Source of the DNA: Cryptomeria japonica
Lineage: Eukaryota > Streptophyta > Pinopsida > Cupressales > Cupressaceae
Reading direction: 5' to 3'
Length of the DNA stretch: 64,000 nucleotides
Assembly (NCBI RefSeq): GCF_030272615.1
Contig: NC_081414.1
Coordinates: forward strand, 235,763,733-235,827,732
The notes beneath the pieces are model-generated. The model saw only the letters and a list, made by a program, of their open reading frames with translations, was not told the origin of the DNA and did no database searches. The first letter of the stretch is position 1, and every line of letters starts with the position of its first letter. Of the stretch, positions 12,351 to 25,021 are shown one piece after another. Made by a program: the position numbers and the translations under genes.

Positions 12351-14330
12351 TTTAATCTATCAAGTGGACCCAAAGGATGTAATTTTTCTTTTTTTTCAAT
12401 TAGTGTTTGCAATAAAAAACTCCAACACCCACACCTCTTCTCAAACAACCACCCCATTGTGTGTTATACAACTTTGTTCTAGCTTGTTTCCTCAATGTTG
12501 CTCAAACCCTTCACCATAGGTATATAAATGATCAATTTTGATTGAATTAGGCTCCTTGAGTGTCTTTCAAATGTTTGTCACAAATTTGGAAGGTTCTAAC
12601 ATCATTTGGGCAATCGGGTTCACTTTTAGTGAAAACAGGGCTAAAAGGCTACTAGCCCGTGGAGGCCTAATTGGAGTGAAATTTTCTTATATGGTGAAAT
12701 GATGGCTAAACCAACCTTGGAAACTGATTTGGAAGGTGTCTAAAAGGTCCAAAATCAAATATTTTTGAGGTCTTAGCTCCTGAGAAGGTGGTTTAATGAC
12801 TGTCCACAATTTTAGGCAAGAAAGGAGGGTTTTGAGAGGGTTTTGTTCATGCAACATAGGAAGTCTCTCTTACACCTTAAACCAAGATTCCAAACTCTTG
12901 AAGAACCTCTGCCACATCATTTTGAACACTTCCCCAACTCTACCCTGCATGACATTACATCAAACACTTGCTATACAAACTGAAAAATGACTATTAAATG
13001 CACTGTCACTGTCAAATTCATTGTTTTGCTGCACTTTGAAAGTGTTAGAACTTCAAGAAAAACTTCACCAAGGTTTTTAACAATATCCAAAAACTTTTTA
13101 AACACTTTCCACAAGATTTCAAAGCATGAACATGTTCATTAATCAACTTTGGATGCAAAAGACATTAAATTCCCCAAAATTGGGCACTTGCTGCCAGCTA
13201 TAACTCAACACACTTGCAAGGTGAAATACACATTGTTTGGAGCTCCAAATACATCTAAAACTCCAAGGAAACTAGTGTAGACCTCTGCCTTAAGTTTTTT
13301 CACTCAATTAACCTTTGAGCACAAACTTGTTTGAGTCTTTGTTCACATTGCTAGCCAAATCCATCTCCAACTTGCCTAGCATGAAATCAAAAGCACTTCT
13401 TTTGCACAACCCTGGCCAAAACATGAATTATTTACATTGTAAATGAGCAATAAAACTTGTCTAAGTCCATCCATGGGATCCCAAACCTGGAATTAGACAA
13501 GTTGATGCATTTTGGAGGCCAAAACCCTTGACAGGGCAGCCAAAGAGCAAAAATGAAACAATTTTACAAAACCAACTTCCAAATGCACAACCTGCAAACA
13601 AATTACATAAAGTGATTGAATATACACCAAGATCACTCTCCAAAAGGTACAGTACAAAAATGATAAGCCCAGTATGGACTGTTTTACAAAATGAAGCTCA
13701 AAACATGAGAAAAAAAATAGAAAATTGCTGCCCTTTTGATTAATTATGATAGAAAGTACAAAAGCCAACCCTATACCAAGAAAAGGGAGCATATAAATAG
13801 AATTTTTAGGTGTTTATCAAGTCCTATATGGACATAAGGCATTTTTGTCTTCTTTTTACAAAAAAGTGTCCAAAATGACAACTTTTAGAAGCAAAATGAC
13901 AACTTTTGTTGCTCCAAGTGGCAATTTGAGCAACCTAACACAACCAACCTTCCAAAACCACTTAGGAATGATTAAAAACACTTTATAAACATGTCTCAAT
14001 TCTTTCCAAAGCATGGATAATCCTATAAGGCAATTTTCCACTTTTTAGCCTTATTTGGCCTAGGAGCAGAAAACTGACAACTCAAACCTTAAGAAGCAAA
14101 ACTTGATCTCTCAAGCACAAAATGAGATAAAACAATTATGAAATGAATAAACACAACCTATAAAAACATTCACAACCTATTACAAGACTCACAAACACTT
14201 AAGCATGAAAATATTAAAAAGGAGAGTGAAGCATGACTAGGTGCTCTTGCACCAGAGACAATCATCCATACTTATCACAAGCTTCTGCAGATCATGTAGA
14301 CTCAAGGTGAGTTGAAAAATGACCTTCAAT
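12350..14330. other. No gene recognised
   Basis: AT-rich DNA with many short CAAC/CTTGCA-type phrases. Overlapping ORFs on both strands at 13,460-13,790 are mutual shadows and show no domain. A 16-mer AAAAGTTGTCATTTTG near 10,885 is present in inverse orientation near 13,890, too short to define an element. Confidence 0.35.
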
Positions 14331-14332
14331 GA

Positions 14333-14517
14333 GTGTGAACCCTGTCTTCACAAATTATGATCAGTTGCCATGATACTTGACCCTATCCTCATGGTGTTGG
14401 CTCAATTCATATTAGTTTTCCCAAGCCTAGAAGCCAATTAATGTATCCAAGGGTATCTAGAAGAATGGACTGTATGATCATTGACTTTGTATGTTTAAAC
14501 CATTATACATGCCCCTA
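14333..14517. repeat. 185-bp direct repeat, copy 1
   Basis: Begins GTGTGAACCC and ends ACATGCCCCT. It is about 92 percent identical by eye to copy 2 at 15,124-15,307, with a start-to-start distance of about 791 bp. No TG..CA ends, primer site or polypurine tract accompany the pair, so it looks like a local segmental duplication and not a miniature LTR element. Confidence 0.8.
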
Positions 14518-15123
14518 CCTCTGCATCATACACATGAGTCATTGATGATAATGTGGTGTGCAAACATCCTATATGGATAGGACACAAGAATCTTTACCAG
14601 ATAGTGCTAGGTGAAATGCATTTAATATATTAGACTTATAGGAACACATGGGGAAGTTTGTGTGTGTGATGATGTCATGAAAGGTCTGATATCCCTATGT
14701 ATCAGTCTGAGAAAACTAGTGAAAGACAAAAAAAATGCATTGAGAAGGAAAAAAGTTGAATTGCCTAATGTTTAGTGTTGAAGTGATTTGTGTGGACCCT
14801 GCCAAGTCAAGTACCTTGTTGTAGTTTCAAAGGGTGGAAAAAGAATAAGCATTTTATTTACTGTCCTAATAGACCATCCATCATAACAATGATTACCAAT
14901 GATGTGTGTGTTGCAAACAAAGTTCTAGAGGAAGGCTCTTTCTATTGTAATACCAAGTGAGTGTTCATAGACCTTCTGTAGGGTCCTCCAAGTCTAGAGT
15001 AAGGAGTTTGAAGCCTAGATACATTGATTTGGCCTTGTGGCCATCAATGAGTGTTGGCCCAATAGGAGAAGTCTTGAGACTGACAATTTTGGAAGTGTGG
15101 CATTGTTGAGAGCCAACACTTAG

Positions 15124-15307
15124 GTGTGAACCCCATCTTCACGTATTATGATTAGTTGCCATGATACTTAACCCTATCCTCATGGTGTTGGCTCAATTCA
15201 TATTAGTTTTCCCAAGCCTAGAAGCCAAGTAATGTATCCAAGGTTGTCTAGAAGAATGTACTATATGATCATTGACTTTGTATGTTGAAACTATTATACA
15301 TGCCCCT
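15124..15307. repeat. 185-bp direct repeat, copy 2
   Basis: Second copy of the 14,333-14,517 segment. Differences are scattered substitutions, mostly transitions, indicating an old duplication. Confidence 0.8.
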
Positions 15308-15918
15308 CCATTGAGGGTATTAAGGAAGATTGGGATTAGAATAGTGTTTTGTTTTTGAAGAAACATGATGTGAGAAGTTTGATGTAGAGGCAAGGGTAGA
15401 ACTCAGTATTTCATATTAGGACAACAACCACATTGATTAGGCAAGTCAAATAAGGTTTCTCCAATGTTTAGGATACACAAGGGCAACATTAGTCATGTAA
15501 GTATGCATGAGCATGGGAATGGATAGTTACTTTCCTTTTAGATTTATTTGGACAGTATTGAGGGGATCCTATAATGATGACTATCACCATACTCTTGATG
15601 ACTTCACAATATTGATAATGAATTCACATTAGACACTCATGGATTACCCCAATTAGATATTAGTCAACTTAAGATATGACACAAGGATTGCAGACCACAA
15701 AGCCATTAGCATATCACCTGCTTTGAATCACCACAAAGCCATTAGATATGTTTTGAAATGAAAAAGAAGAGTTAAATGGTTTTGGTTCAATTTGCATTAT
15801 TTCTATGTTTAAGTAATTTAATTTGGTATATTATACTAAAACATGATTTCATAACTAACATTTCAACTTCTATATAACTAGTTCTATAGCCCAATTTTTT
15901 TGTCTGTGAAGAAAGACC

Positions 15919-18900
15919 ATGTCAGACAATATCAACAAACAACAAAATAAGGAGACACTTGCTAGATTGTGGTCTAACTTGAAAAGGAAAGGTGATGGAA
16001 AATGTTATTGTCCTTGCAAAATTTGTAAGGGGTTAAAGACTAGAAGACTTCTAATCAAAACAGCTAAGAAACATTGTAGGCTGCATGGTCACATTGAAGG
16101 GGGACATGATTATCATCCATTGGTAAGTTTTCCATTATATCATTTTAACAATTTATATACATAAGAAATCACTTGATGATGAGACCATGATCGCGGTTTA
16201 TTTATTTTTATCATTTTTATATAGGTCGAGCACCCCGAAGCACATGATATGGATCAACACAACCCGGAGAATATGGTTTTCGAAGTGGAAGAACATGGAG
16301 GTGTGAATATCGAAGTTGAAGATAATGATCCCATGGAAGATGAGGATCATGAGCTACAAAACACAATTGAAGATGATGGTACAAATACATTAATCCATGA
16401 CACATTTAGTACTAGCATAGCTGATCATGATGATGAAGATGACCTTGATGTTGTTCATGATTTACCTCTACTTGAGAAGGCATATGAGGCCCTTAACGAA
16501 GGCTCCCAGACCACTCTTCTCTCCGCTATATTGTTGTTGGTGAACTTGAAGGCTATGAATGGTTTATCCAACATAACAATCTCAAGTATGTTAAGGTATG
16601 TCATATATGTCATTATAGTTAATAAATGGTGAATCATGTACCATTAATATTCTTTATATTAATAAATTATATTTTTTTGTTGTAGATTGATAGGTGAGTT
16701 TTTGTTACCAGCATCAAATATTCTACCTCACTCATACTGAGAATTATCTGCCATTATAAAATATATTGGAATGGAGTATAAAGCAATATATGCTTGTCCC
16801 AATGATCATATTATATATCACAAACAACAAGAATTTCGAACTGAATGCCCTGAATGTCATATCAGTAGATATCGAACAAATAACAAAAAAGGTGCCTCAC
16901 AAGGTTCTTCATTATATTCTCATTATTCCACCTATGCAACGATTATTCAAGTGCACTAGCTTGGCACAATTTATGGATTACCATGCACACAATAGAAGTC
17001 GAGATGACATTATTCGAATGGCTGCAGATGGTTCAACATTTATGGACATAGAGGAAAAGTGGCTACACTTTAAAGAAGAACCTCGTAATCTCAAGATTTC
17101 ATTAGCAGCAGACGGTGTTAATCCATTTGGAGAGCTGAGATCTGTTTACTCAGTGTGGCATGTTTTTGTTATCAACAATAACATTCCTCCATGGATGTCA
17201 ATAAAGAGGGAGCACATAATGTTGGTAATGATTGTTCCAGGTATTTTATCATTTAATAGTCGTCTACATTTGATTATAAATATTGCAGTAAAATGGTCAT
17301 AATAATTATGTAATGTTTTTGTTCGTTCGATTAGGTAAGTACCAAGTTAAAGATATGAATGTATATATTGAGCCTCTTATCGATGAGTTGCTGGAGTTAT
17401 GGAATGGTGTCACTATGTATGACGTCTCTAGACCAATAGGACAAAGACAATTTCAATTCCATGCGATGCTTGTATGGACAATACACGATGCCCCAGGGCT
17501 AACACATTTTTGTGGTGTGTTATAGTGTTCAAGTTGCGCATGATAATTATAATTAAAAAAATTAACATATTTAATCCAATTATACATTTAAAAAAATTAA
17601 CATATTTAATCCAATTATACATTATCTTGTAGGTCTTCAAACAAAGGGAAAATTTGCATGTCCAGTTTGTGGTCCAAAGATGAAATCTCATCATTCAAAA
17701 AATTTAGGAAAGCAGGTGTTTGATGAGTATAGGCACTTTCTCCACAAAAATCATAACTATCGAAATACTGAAAAACATCTTCTCAATGGGAAAGAAGAGA
17801 ATACATCAAAGCCACAAAGAATGACACCTCACCTGTGGAAGTTGGAATATAATAGAATTAATCATCAAGGTAATGTCATTCCATCTAACGGTTTATGTCA
17901 TAAAACATCTTTTCTATTGTGTTTTGTTTATTGATGATGTGATTGATGACCGTGAAGGTCATCAAGGCATTAATGACCACCTTCCTAAGGGACTAAAAAG
18001 TTATCACCGACAATTTAGTAGGTTTCTCTACTACGAGCAGTTACAAATTGTGCATTTGTTTGATACTATGCATATTGGAAAGAATATAACATAGACATTA
18101 TGGAAAATATTGGATGGAAGGCGTGACAAAGAAAAAATTATCAAAATTTGTAGTGACATTCAGGAATCCAATCATGCAATGAAAAATGTCATTCAATCGA
18201 ATAGCCATGGAGACCAGATTAATATAAGTGACCTTCCTTGGTTATTAACGGACCAACAAAGTAATGCTATAAAAGAAGTCATACGAAATTTTTTTATTTC
18301 CCACGGGATTTGCTACGAATATAAACAATCTCATATCAAAGAAGAGTGAATTTGGGCTAGGAATGAAAATGCATGATTGGCATACCTTCATTAAGGTAAT
18401 TCATGTTCTTGTGTATTTACTATATATTTGTATACTGCGATGTACTTTTTATTGTATTATGTTAGAAAAAAATGAAAAGATAATTTTATAATTGTTGCAG
18501 TACGTTCTACCTCTATCTCTCCCATACCACTTTGACAATAATGTCAAGCAAGTCATATATGATCTTGGAAAATACATGAGGTAAGTAGTGATATTTGTTC
18601 AGTTCATTGTATAGATATTATATTTGCGATTTTTTTTACTTGTTATGTAATATATATTTTTGTGTCTTGAATATCTTGTAAGTGGTTGTCATGTAAAGAA
18701 ATCCATAAAGAAGATATAAAATATTGGAAGAGAAAAATTCCTCATCTAATGTGTGAAATGCAAAAGTGACTACCTTCAGCTTTTTTCAATGCACAAGAAC
18801 ACTACCTCATACACCAAGTTGAGGAGATTGAATTGTGTGGACCTGCACACACTAGGTCAATGTGGATGGTTGAGAGGCACTTGAAATCTTTGAAGGCTTT

Positions 18901-20053
18901 GGTTCGACAAAGAGAACATCCTAAGGGTTCTATGGTGGAGGGATATATGGTATACCAGACTATAGTGTACATTTTTTAATATCTTCCTAAGTTTGCAGCA
19001 AAGATCCATGTGGATCACATTTGGGATCCCAACCCCATTAACAAATTCGAAGGGGAGTACTTGACGGGGAAAGGTAGATTGAGGAAAGTGAGAGGTAATT
19101 ATAAGATGTTATTGTAGTTAATTAATTCTTAATCTTCAAAATAAATCGGTTGTAAGACGTCTATTTATTTTTTGTAGAGTTGGTCGAGAGTGGGATGCAC
19201 TACATTTGTATATTTGCAAACAATCTTAATTGAATGATGGTATGGATTGAACGTTTTCAACATTCTGGTCGCACATTAACATGGGTAGATGTGGCTCCAT
19301 TGGTTAAAGAAGCTCATCGTAATGGAGATTCCAATGTTACGCAAAGGGAAATTGATTTAGCATATGGTTTAAGAGATAAATAGGTACGTATAAATTTATT
19401 AATCACCTCTATGTTTATCAACTCATGCAATAATTTTTATATGTTTGACATATTGCAAGTCAAACACCACAACGCTATGTGCTGCAATGGTCATAAATTT
19501 CTCATCGAAAAGTTGGATGACACGAAGAAAACTTGTGGTTCTGGAATAACTGCAGTCTTTGAGGTGAAAAATATTTCATCGAGAAACGACATACATCCTC
19601 AAGAGTCTCAAAATTGATACGATGGCATTTTGGATGATATACTTGAGTGTGACTTTAATTCCTTCAAATTAGTTTGTTCATCGTCAAATGGTACAGGCTA
19701 TGATTGAAGAAAAATGATCCTGATAGAACTGTTATTGAACATGATAATGGTTTTACAATGGTTAATACAAGGTCATTTGAACTAGTTGGGGATGAGCCCT
19801 ATGTTCTTCCAAGCCAATGTGAGCAGGTATTTTACTCAGAGGTTCCACATAAATCGGGTTGGTCATTTGTTGTTAGACATGATCCAAGAGGAAGGCCAAT
19901 AAAGTATAATGTGATGGAAGAAGAAGATACTGAAGAAGTAGAAGATGATGTAGATGATGATCACGATCGACAGTTACTCGATGATGATGAAGAAGAAGAA
20001 GGTGGTGATGGTGATGGTGATGGTGATGGTGATGGTGATGGTGATGGTGATGG

Positions 20054-20094
<41 letters not shown>

Positions 20095-20132
20095 GTCATG
20101 ATGATGAGTTGGATGAAGAAGAAGATCAATGA
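15919..20132 (+). pseudogene. CACTA (En/Spm) TNP2-type transposase, multi-exon, decayed
   Basis: Exons carry the TNP2 family blocks in order: an N-terminal transposase-associated Cys/His domain (CYCPCKICKG, 15,919-16,122); an EGSQTTLLSA helix (16,223-16,595); YACPNDHIIY; PPMQRLFKC, AADGS and LAADGVNPFG (Transposase_21, about 16,770-17,240); YIEPLIDELLELW and WTIHDAPG (17,335-17,512); KFACPVCGP; then VHLFDTMHIGKN, a DUF4218-like part (about 18,500-19,080) and a DUF4216-like C-terminus with EPYVLPSQCEQVFY. Introns have visible borders, for example GTAAGT at 16,123 with acceptor AG at 16,221, and donor 17,241 with acceptor ending 17,334. A stop in SY*ELS (about 16,738), a frameshift near 16,900 and another near 18,290 mark it as a pseudogene. 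The D of DGVNPFG and the D of DTMHI, in DDE-type positions, are retained. Confidence 0.92.
20006..20093 (+). repeat. (GATGGT)n followed by (GAT)n microsatellite
   Basis: About eight GATGGT units pass into about thirteen GAT units. In the TNP2 frame this encodes a Gly-Asp dipeptide run and then a poly-Asp run, extending an already acidic C-terminus just before the stop at 20,132. The frame is unaffected because the unit lengths are multiples of three. Confidence 0.95.
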
Positions 20133-20164
20133 CATGAATGAAATGTATGAGGTATGTGATTAGT

Positions 20165-20990
20165 ATATTATCTATTTAATATTGATTTCTTGATAGAAAT
20201 TTATTTGACTTATATGGTTACATAATTAATTCATTATGTTTTGAATTCTAATGCCATTACATAATTAATTCATGATGCACCTTTTAATGTTTTTAATTCA
20301 TGTTCCACCTATAGCAGGTCCTAATAGTAGAACTATGCCACCCCGAGGAGATGGAGATAGGGAGAGTGACTATTTATGTGACATTTTTAAAACTTTTTGT
20401 TTATTTATGGAATTTGGATTGTTTATTAGCTATGTGATGGATATTGATTTAAAATACATATGTGATGGATTACATGTTTATGATGATACAAGTGACATTT
20501 TTTGAACTTTGTGTTTATTTATAGAATGTGGATTGTTTATTACCTATGTGATGGATGGTGATTTATGATACATATGTGATGGATTACATATTTATGATGA
20601 CACATATGTGATGCTTATGATGATCAATTACATATATGATGATACATATGTGATGCTTATGATGCTTGTGATACTTATGTATTTATTGTTTATCAACTTA
20701 CAAATGTAATGCTTATGATGCTCAATTGATGGTGTTGATTTCATGTATATATTGTGTGTGAAGTTGTCACCATTGGTGGGAACAGGTCATTGAATATAGA
20801 CATCGTCAACCCTTTAGTTGAGGATCCTGCATAGTCTACATAAAGTAAAGGTAAGGAATTAAAAAAATTACAATGATTATGATGAGAGCGTATTTCTTTA
20901 TTTAATACTCTTTTTGTCTACAAAGTTCATGTTGTTCATGTTGTGTACTATGTAATTTTTAGCTAACATAAGATAATTGAATTAAATGTG
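20165..20990. other. Low-complexity spacer between the two CACTA genes
   Basis: Rich in TATGATG, TGTGATG and ACATATG phrases, especially 20,480-20,720. It may contain a small 5' exon of the second gene: at about 20,806-20,855 AACCCTTTAGTTGAGGATC..AAG precedes a GTAAGG donor, and a similar block recurs at 21,000-21,045. Confidence 0.5.
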
Positions 20991-21261
20991 CAGGAACATG
21001 AACCCCTTTGACGAGGATCTTGCACAGTCTCATGGATCGACAGGTATAAGTCAATACACCCTATAGAAACAGTTTGTTTTTTTTAAATTACTTGGAAAAC
21101 AAACTTCATAAGTTTTTCAAACCTCAACATTAGCAGCAAATCTAATACAGTTATCAACACTTGAGGCCCCAGTTGGACTTATTCAAATTTTAATCTCAAC
21201 ATCAACTTTAGGACCAACTTCTTCATCAACATTACCCTCATTTAAAAAATATCTCTCTCAT

Positions 21262-22044
21262 TTGATGGTGCAGGTACCACCAAATAGGTATTTGTCAGAT
21301 GTGTCTTCCTCGAGTGAGGGAAATGCAGGAATAGAAAATGAAATTGAGACATGTAGTAGGTTTACAATAGGGAGATCAACTAGAGGTCAAAAGATTAGAA
21401 GAAAATTCAATAAACACATGGAATTTTTCCTTGCTCAAGGGGGTTCATGTTCTTATGATGATGAGACCAAAGGCGGCATTGAGGTGCCCTTGAGGTACAA
21501 ACATCTACAGAAACAATGGGTACCCAAGGAACTTCCTCCAATAAACACCGATTTTTGTGTTAACGATAGGATATATCGCATAGAACCTTCATCGTTACAC
21601 AGTTCGGGCCTATTTTCCATGGACGACATAAAGGTTTATTACAACAAAGTTGCTGAATTGATGGAGTTTGTCAGAACTTGTTACAATTACAATAATTGGA
21701 TGCACATTGTTCTATATAAAAAAAGTATGTGTAGGTATGCACTGTCAACAAATTATATACAACGGAAAGATAATGATCAAAGTAAAAGAGTGGTTGTATA
21801 CATTGATGGAAGGCCAAAAGCAACAAGGAATATTGCAGGTTTTATAAATAGTACACAACCTGGGTCAACTAATAAACAACCCAATTGCATATTTGAGGCG
21901 CACGAGGGAAATCGTGTATTCATATGTGTGATAAAATCAATAAGTGCAAGGGAAGAGCTGCTAATCGATTACAATTTGAATCGTATAGATACAAACAAAG
22001 TTACTATCATGGGGGTGGTACGTACTATATTCCATTTAAATTAA
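21262..22044 (+). CDS. SET-domain-like exon inside the CACTA element
   Basis: This 260-codon open frame is the longest intact one in the CACTA region. The real exon probably starts at 21,274 after acceptor GCAG and ends at 22,017 before GTACGT. After a Ser/Glu-rich, basic N-terminus, the second half follows the layout of a SET domain (protein-lysine methyltransferase fold): SSLHSSGLFSMDDI near residues 110-125 (family: S..HG.GLFA...I), then a central YNYNNWMHIVLYKKSMCRYA block. Next come VVVYIDG, NIAGFINST with PNCIFE (family: N.ARFINHSC.PNC), FICVIKSISA, and EELLIDYN (family: GEEL.YDY). The NHSC cofactor motif is NST here, so activity is uncertain. It could target histones or another protein, or be catalytically dead. 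I do not know of SET as a standard CACTA cargo. Confidence 0.6.
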   Translation: MMVQVPPNRYLSDVSSSSEGNAGIENEIETCSRFTIGRSTRGQKIRRKFNKHMEFFLAQGGSCSYDDETKGGIEVPLRYKHLQKQWVPKELPPINTDFCVNDRIYRIEPSSLHSSGLFSMDDIKVYYNKVAELMEFVRTCYNYNNWMHIVLYKKSMCRYALSTNYIQRKDNDQSKRVVVYIDGRPKATRNIAGFINSTQPGSTNKQPNCIFEAHEGNRVFICVIKSISAREELLIDYNLNRIDTNKVTIMGVVRTIFHLN

Positions 22045-23551
22045 CCAACCTCCAATTAATGACTCCAATATACCATTTTATTATGAAGTTTTTTTTCTAA
22101 GTCTATTGGTTTCTTTTCGCTAACGTTTTTATATTTTTTCTTTGTCACAGGGCGACATGGATCCATCACATAGCACAGACAAGGATGTAGGTCGTGACAC
22201 TTCTACTGAGTAGGTAAACCTCATTGTAACTGTACAAATTAGATAGAAGCAAACTGTTACATTATTATGTTCTTTTCTTGGGTGTTTTAGAGTAATTTTG
22301 TAATTGTTAATGATATTCTTGTCACAGACGGATGTTCGGGGAAAGGGAAAGGGAGTTGCAGTACCTGAGCACCTCTCTAGGGATGTGGACTCAAAATGAT
22401 TAAGTGATGATGACATCACAAATTCCAAAAACCCTATAGAATTGATAAAAAAGTCTATTAGAAAAATTAGTAGAGAGATTGTTGCTTTGGCATCCATCGA
22501 GCCTCAGACTGATGAGATACAAGAGAGGGTGCAAAAATTGATGCGGACAATAGAAAAATTGGAAGTAAGTAGTAATGAAAGCTTTAATTATAACAAAAGT
22601 TCAATAATGGTTTATATTTATACACTTTTATGTCATTAACTAAAATATGTACGTGTTATTTTTACAGAAATTTATGCATCCTCATCAACCTGGTGGCCAT
22701 GATCGGGGTATTGCAGGTAGTTTAGGTGATGACGATTTTCTTGGTTTATCACTTTGAGTACCCAAACTACATCATATTTGACACTATCAATGTTCATAAT
22801 AAAGGTTCATCCTTGTTTACAATTCTTGCACTTTTCATATATTTAATGTATTATTCTTCAGGTGTTGTCAATGTTCCTGTGCAAATGTCGCTGGCGCCTC
22901 ATCAGAGGTTAGCCCCACTTGTATTGCTGACTGCAATGTTGGCAACATGTAGCATGCAAACATCCTCTACTGCATGTCATATTGGCTCACCCATTGTTGG
23001 TAGATCCCTCTTTTGCTCTATCTTCTGTTGTGTGTTTATTTCCCTTCAAGCGTTCTTTCTTGGGGGCATTTCATAGTGGATTCATTTTCTGCAGCAGGAG
23101 ATGCACATGAGGATGCACCAGAGGTGACTACTACTGACAACATACCATCATTTCCTGGATCTTCTCGTATTTCTAGTACAGGAATGTTGCAGGCCACATT
23201 GGTGGTGAGCGACAAAGAATTGATTCTCTTAAAGATACAAAAGGTTCCAAGTACTTTACAATTATTATTATATATAGTCTAATTATAATTTACTTTCTAA
23301 TCACTCATTTTGGACTAATGATCCCATGATTTTTTTGCAGGAAATGATATTTTTATAAAAATCTTAATGACTATTGCAGATATTTGGGCCCACCATACGT
23401 AAAAGGTGGAACATCATATGTGAACTAACCCTAATCCACTATTTTGATTTCATATCATTACTAGAATAGTTTTCCTTTAATCCATTTCTTGAACTATAAT
23501 ATATGTAGCTTCAGTTCATTTATGAATCTAATAGGTTTGTTTTTGCTTTAA

Positions 23552-23780
23552 AAGGTGGAATGACCAAGAAAAAAGGTTAAAAGATGAATTGACAAACCGT
23601 ATGGTTGAGTTGTTTGGAAATGACACATTCGACAAAACCAAGCTCCTTGAAAAAGTTGGCACATATCTAAAGTATGTGAGGGACCAATACAAGACCCATT
23701 TAGAGAGGAAAGTAAAGTACGAGTGTCCCCCCATGATTCCAGAGGGAGTGGAAGGACCTGATTTTGGATGCCAATGAGAG
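23552..23780 (+). CDS. TnpA/Transposase_24-like exon
   Basis: RWNDQEKRLKDELTNRMVEL, then LLEKVGTYLKYVRDQYKTHL and VKYECPPMIPEG, resembles the plant En/Spm accessory transposase family, in which a Trp-containing helix is followed by a YR..R or YK..L helix and a Pro-rich loop. It follows a TTAAAAG acceptor at about 23,551. A neighbouring block at 23,918 encodes GKTRKARVAQTQLWWL, comparable to the family's GS.GKTRKAR segment. The likely role is sequence-specific binding to subterminal repeats of the element. Confidence 0.5.
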
Positions 23781-25021
23781 AATTGAAAGGAAAAAAGGAA
23801 ATACACCAGCAGATGCAAAAAGAAGGTATGGGATACTATTAAGAATGTAATTGTGTACTAATTAATTACTATTTATATTTATATAATCTAACATATTTCA
23901 AACTTTTCATAGACTGAGCGACACGTCAAAGGCAACCAAGGCAAGACAAGAAAAGCACGGGTAGCACAAACTCAACTCTGGTGGTTATGTGAAACTTGTC
24001 GCATGAATTGTAAGTATCAGTAAATAAAATATCGCATCAAAATATTTATAAATTGGAAACAATTTTTTTTTATCAAACAATGCAAGCAAAATTCACGATA
24101 CTAAGCAAAAATGCAGGGCTCTAAATTCAATAGAGAGCCCATAGAAGATGACAAGAGAATTGCCTACCAGCAAGGCTATACAATCGTGGCTGAATGGCTA
24201 TGAGAATTGAGTGGGCAAACACAAGATTCTAGTGCATTCGTTACACAGGTAAATAAGCTAAATGAAAATTCTTTCAAATTGAATACATTACCAATAATCT
24301 AATTGATGTTGAGTTTCATCATAAAGTGACTATATATGTTTTAAATAAGCAAGCAATGATAACAATGCGCATGACATTGGAATGCAGCTTGCTGATCGTG
24401 AAACACGACCTACACACGAAGGTCCAGATGTGCATCCCAGTAGTGGAGGTATTCATTTGCAATTCAAATTTATTTATGTAATTATTAATATAATTAAGCA
24501 TCTTAAATTTTAATTAGTGTAGTAATTAATGTAACCTTGTTTGTTAATATTTTAGAGCATGTAGTCAGTGGTGACCAAGTGAAGCATGATTTGGGTACAC
24601 AACATCAGGAGTGTGATGTTCCCAAATCAGGTAAAGAGGACCGTTGTTATTCCTTTAAACAAATTTAATTGCAATTGGTGTTCAACATTAATGTAACCTT
24701 TAGTATTTCAACTCCAGAGGATCTAGAGGGTGTTCAACATGTTGAGGTTGAGGATAGACAAAATGATGTGGCCCCATCAGGTAAAGAGTGGCACAATTAT
24801 GTTCTTTAAATTAATGAAATACTTGTAACAATAATAAAAAAATGTTTTGAATTTAACCCATTTCTTTGTTATTGTAGAGGACCCCCCTTCGCTTCAGTGT
24901 CCTCGTCCTCAGTATAGGACTAGGCATACATCGCGATCATGAGCATAGGGCGGAAATGATGAAGAAAACGACGCTCCACTTATTCTTTACACATCTTCAA
25001 AGAAAAAACAAAAAAAGAAAT

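Larger units (their letters stand above)
20992..25021 (+). pseudogene. Second CACTA gene: SET-like exon plus TnpA-like exons
   Basis: A series of short open blocks on the plus strand, each bordered by AG acceptors and GT donors, runs from a small exon at 20,998-21,045 to the stop near 25,021. Main exons are 21,274-22,017 (SET-like), 22,151-22,213, 22,328-22,564 (Lys/Glu-rich, coiled-coil-like, with donor GTAAGT), 22,668-22,715, 22,862-23,000, 23,098-23,212, 23,552-23,780 (TnpA/Transposase_24-like) and 23,912-25,021. The last part has GKTRKARVAQT and a basic C-terminus. Stops such as TGA in the 22,328 exon suggest decay. CACTA elements usually encode TNP2 plus a TnpA-type DNA-binding protein in this position and orientation. 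The exon chain is my inference from splice signals and has no transcript support. Confidence 0.6.

Noticed and set aside
10885-13905. Inverted 16-mer AAAAGTTGTCATTTTG as ends of a 3-kb element
   Set aside because: Too short, the similarity does not extend, and the gypsy relic inside does not fit such an element.
14333-15307. TRIM-type miniature LTR element
   Set aside because: The direct repeats lack TG..CA ends, primer site and polypurine tract.
15300-15918. CACTA 5' terminus
   Set aside because: No CACTA terminal sequence or matching inverted repeat could be found upstream of the transposase.
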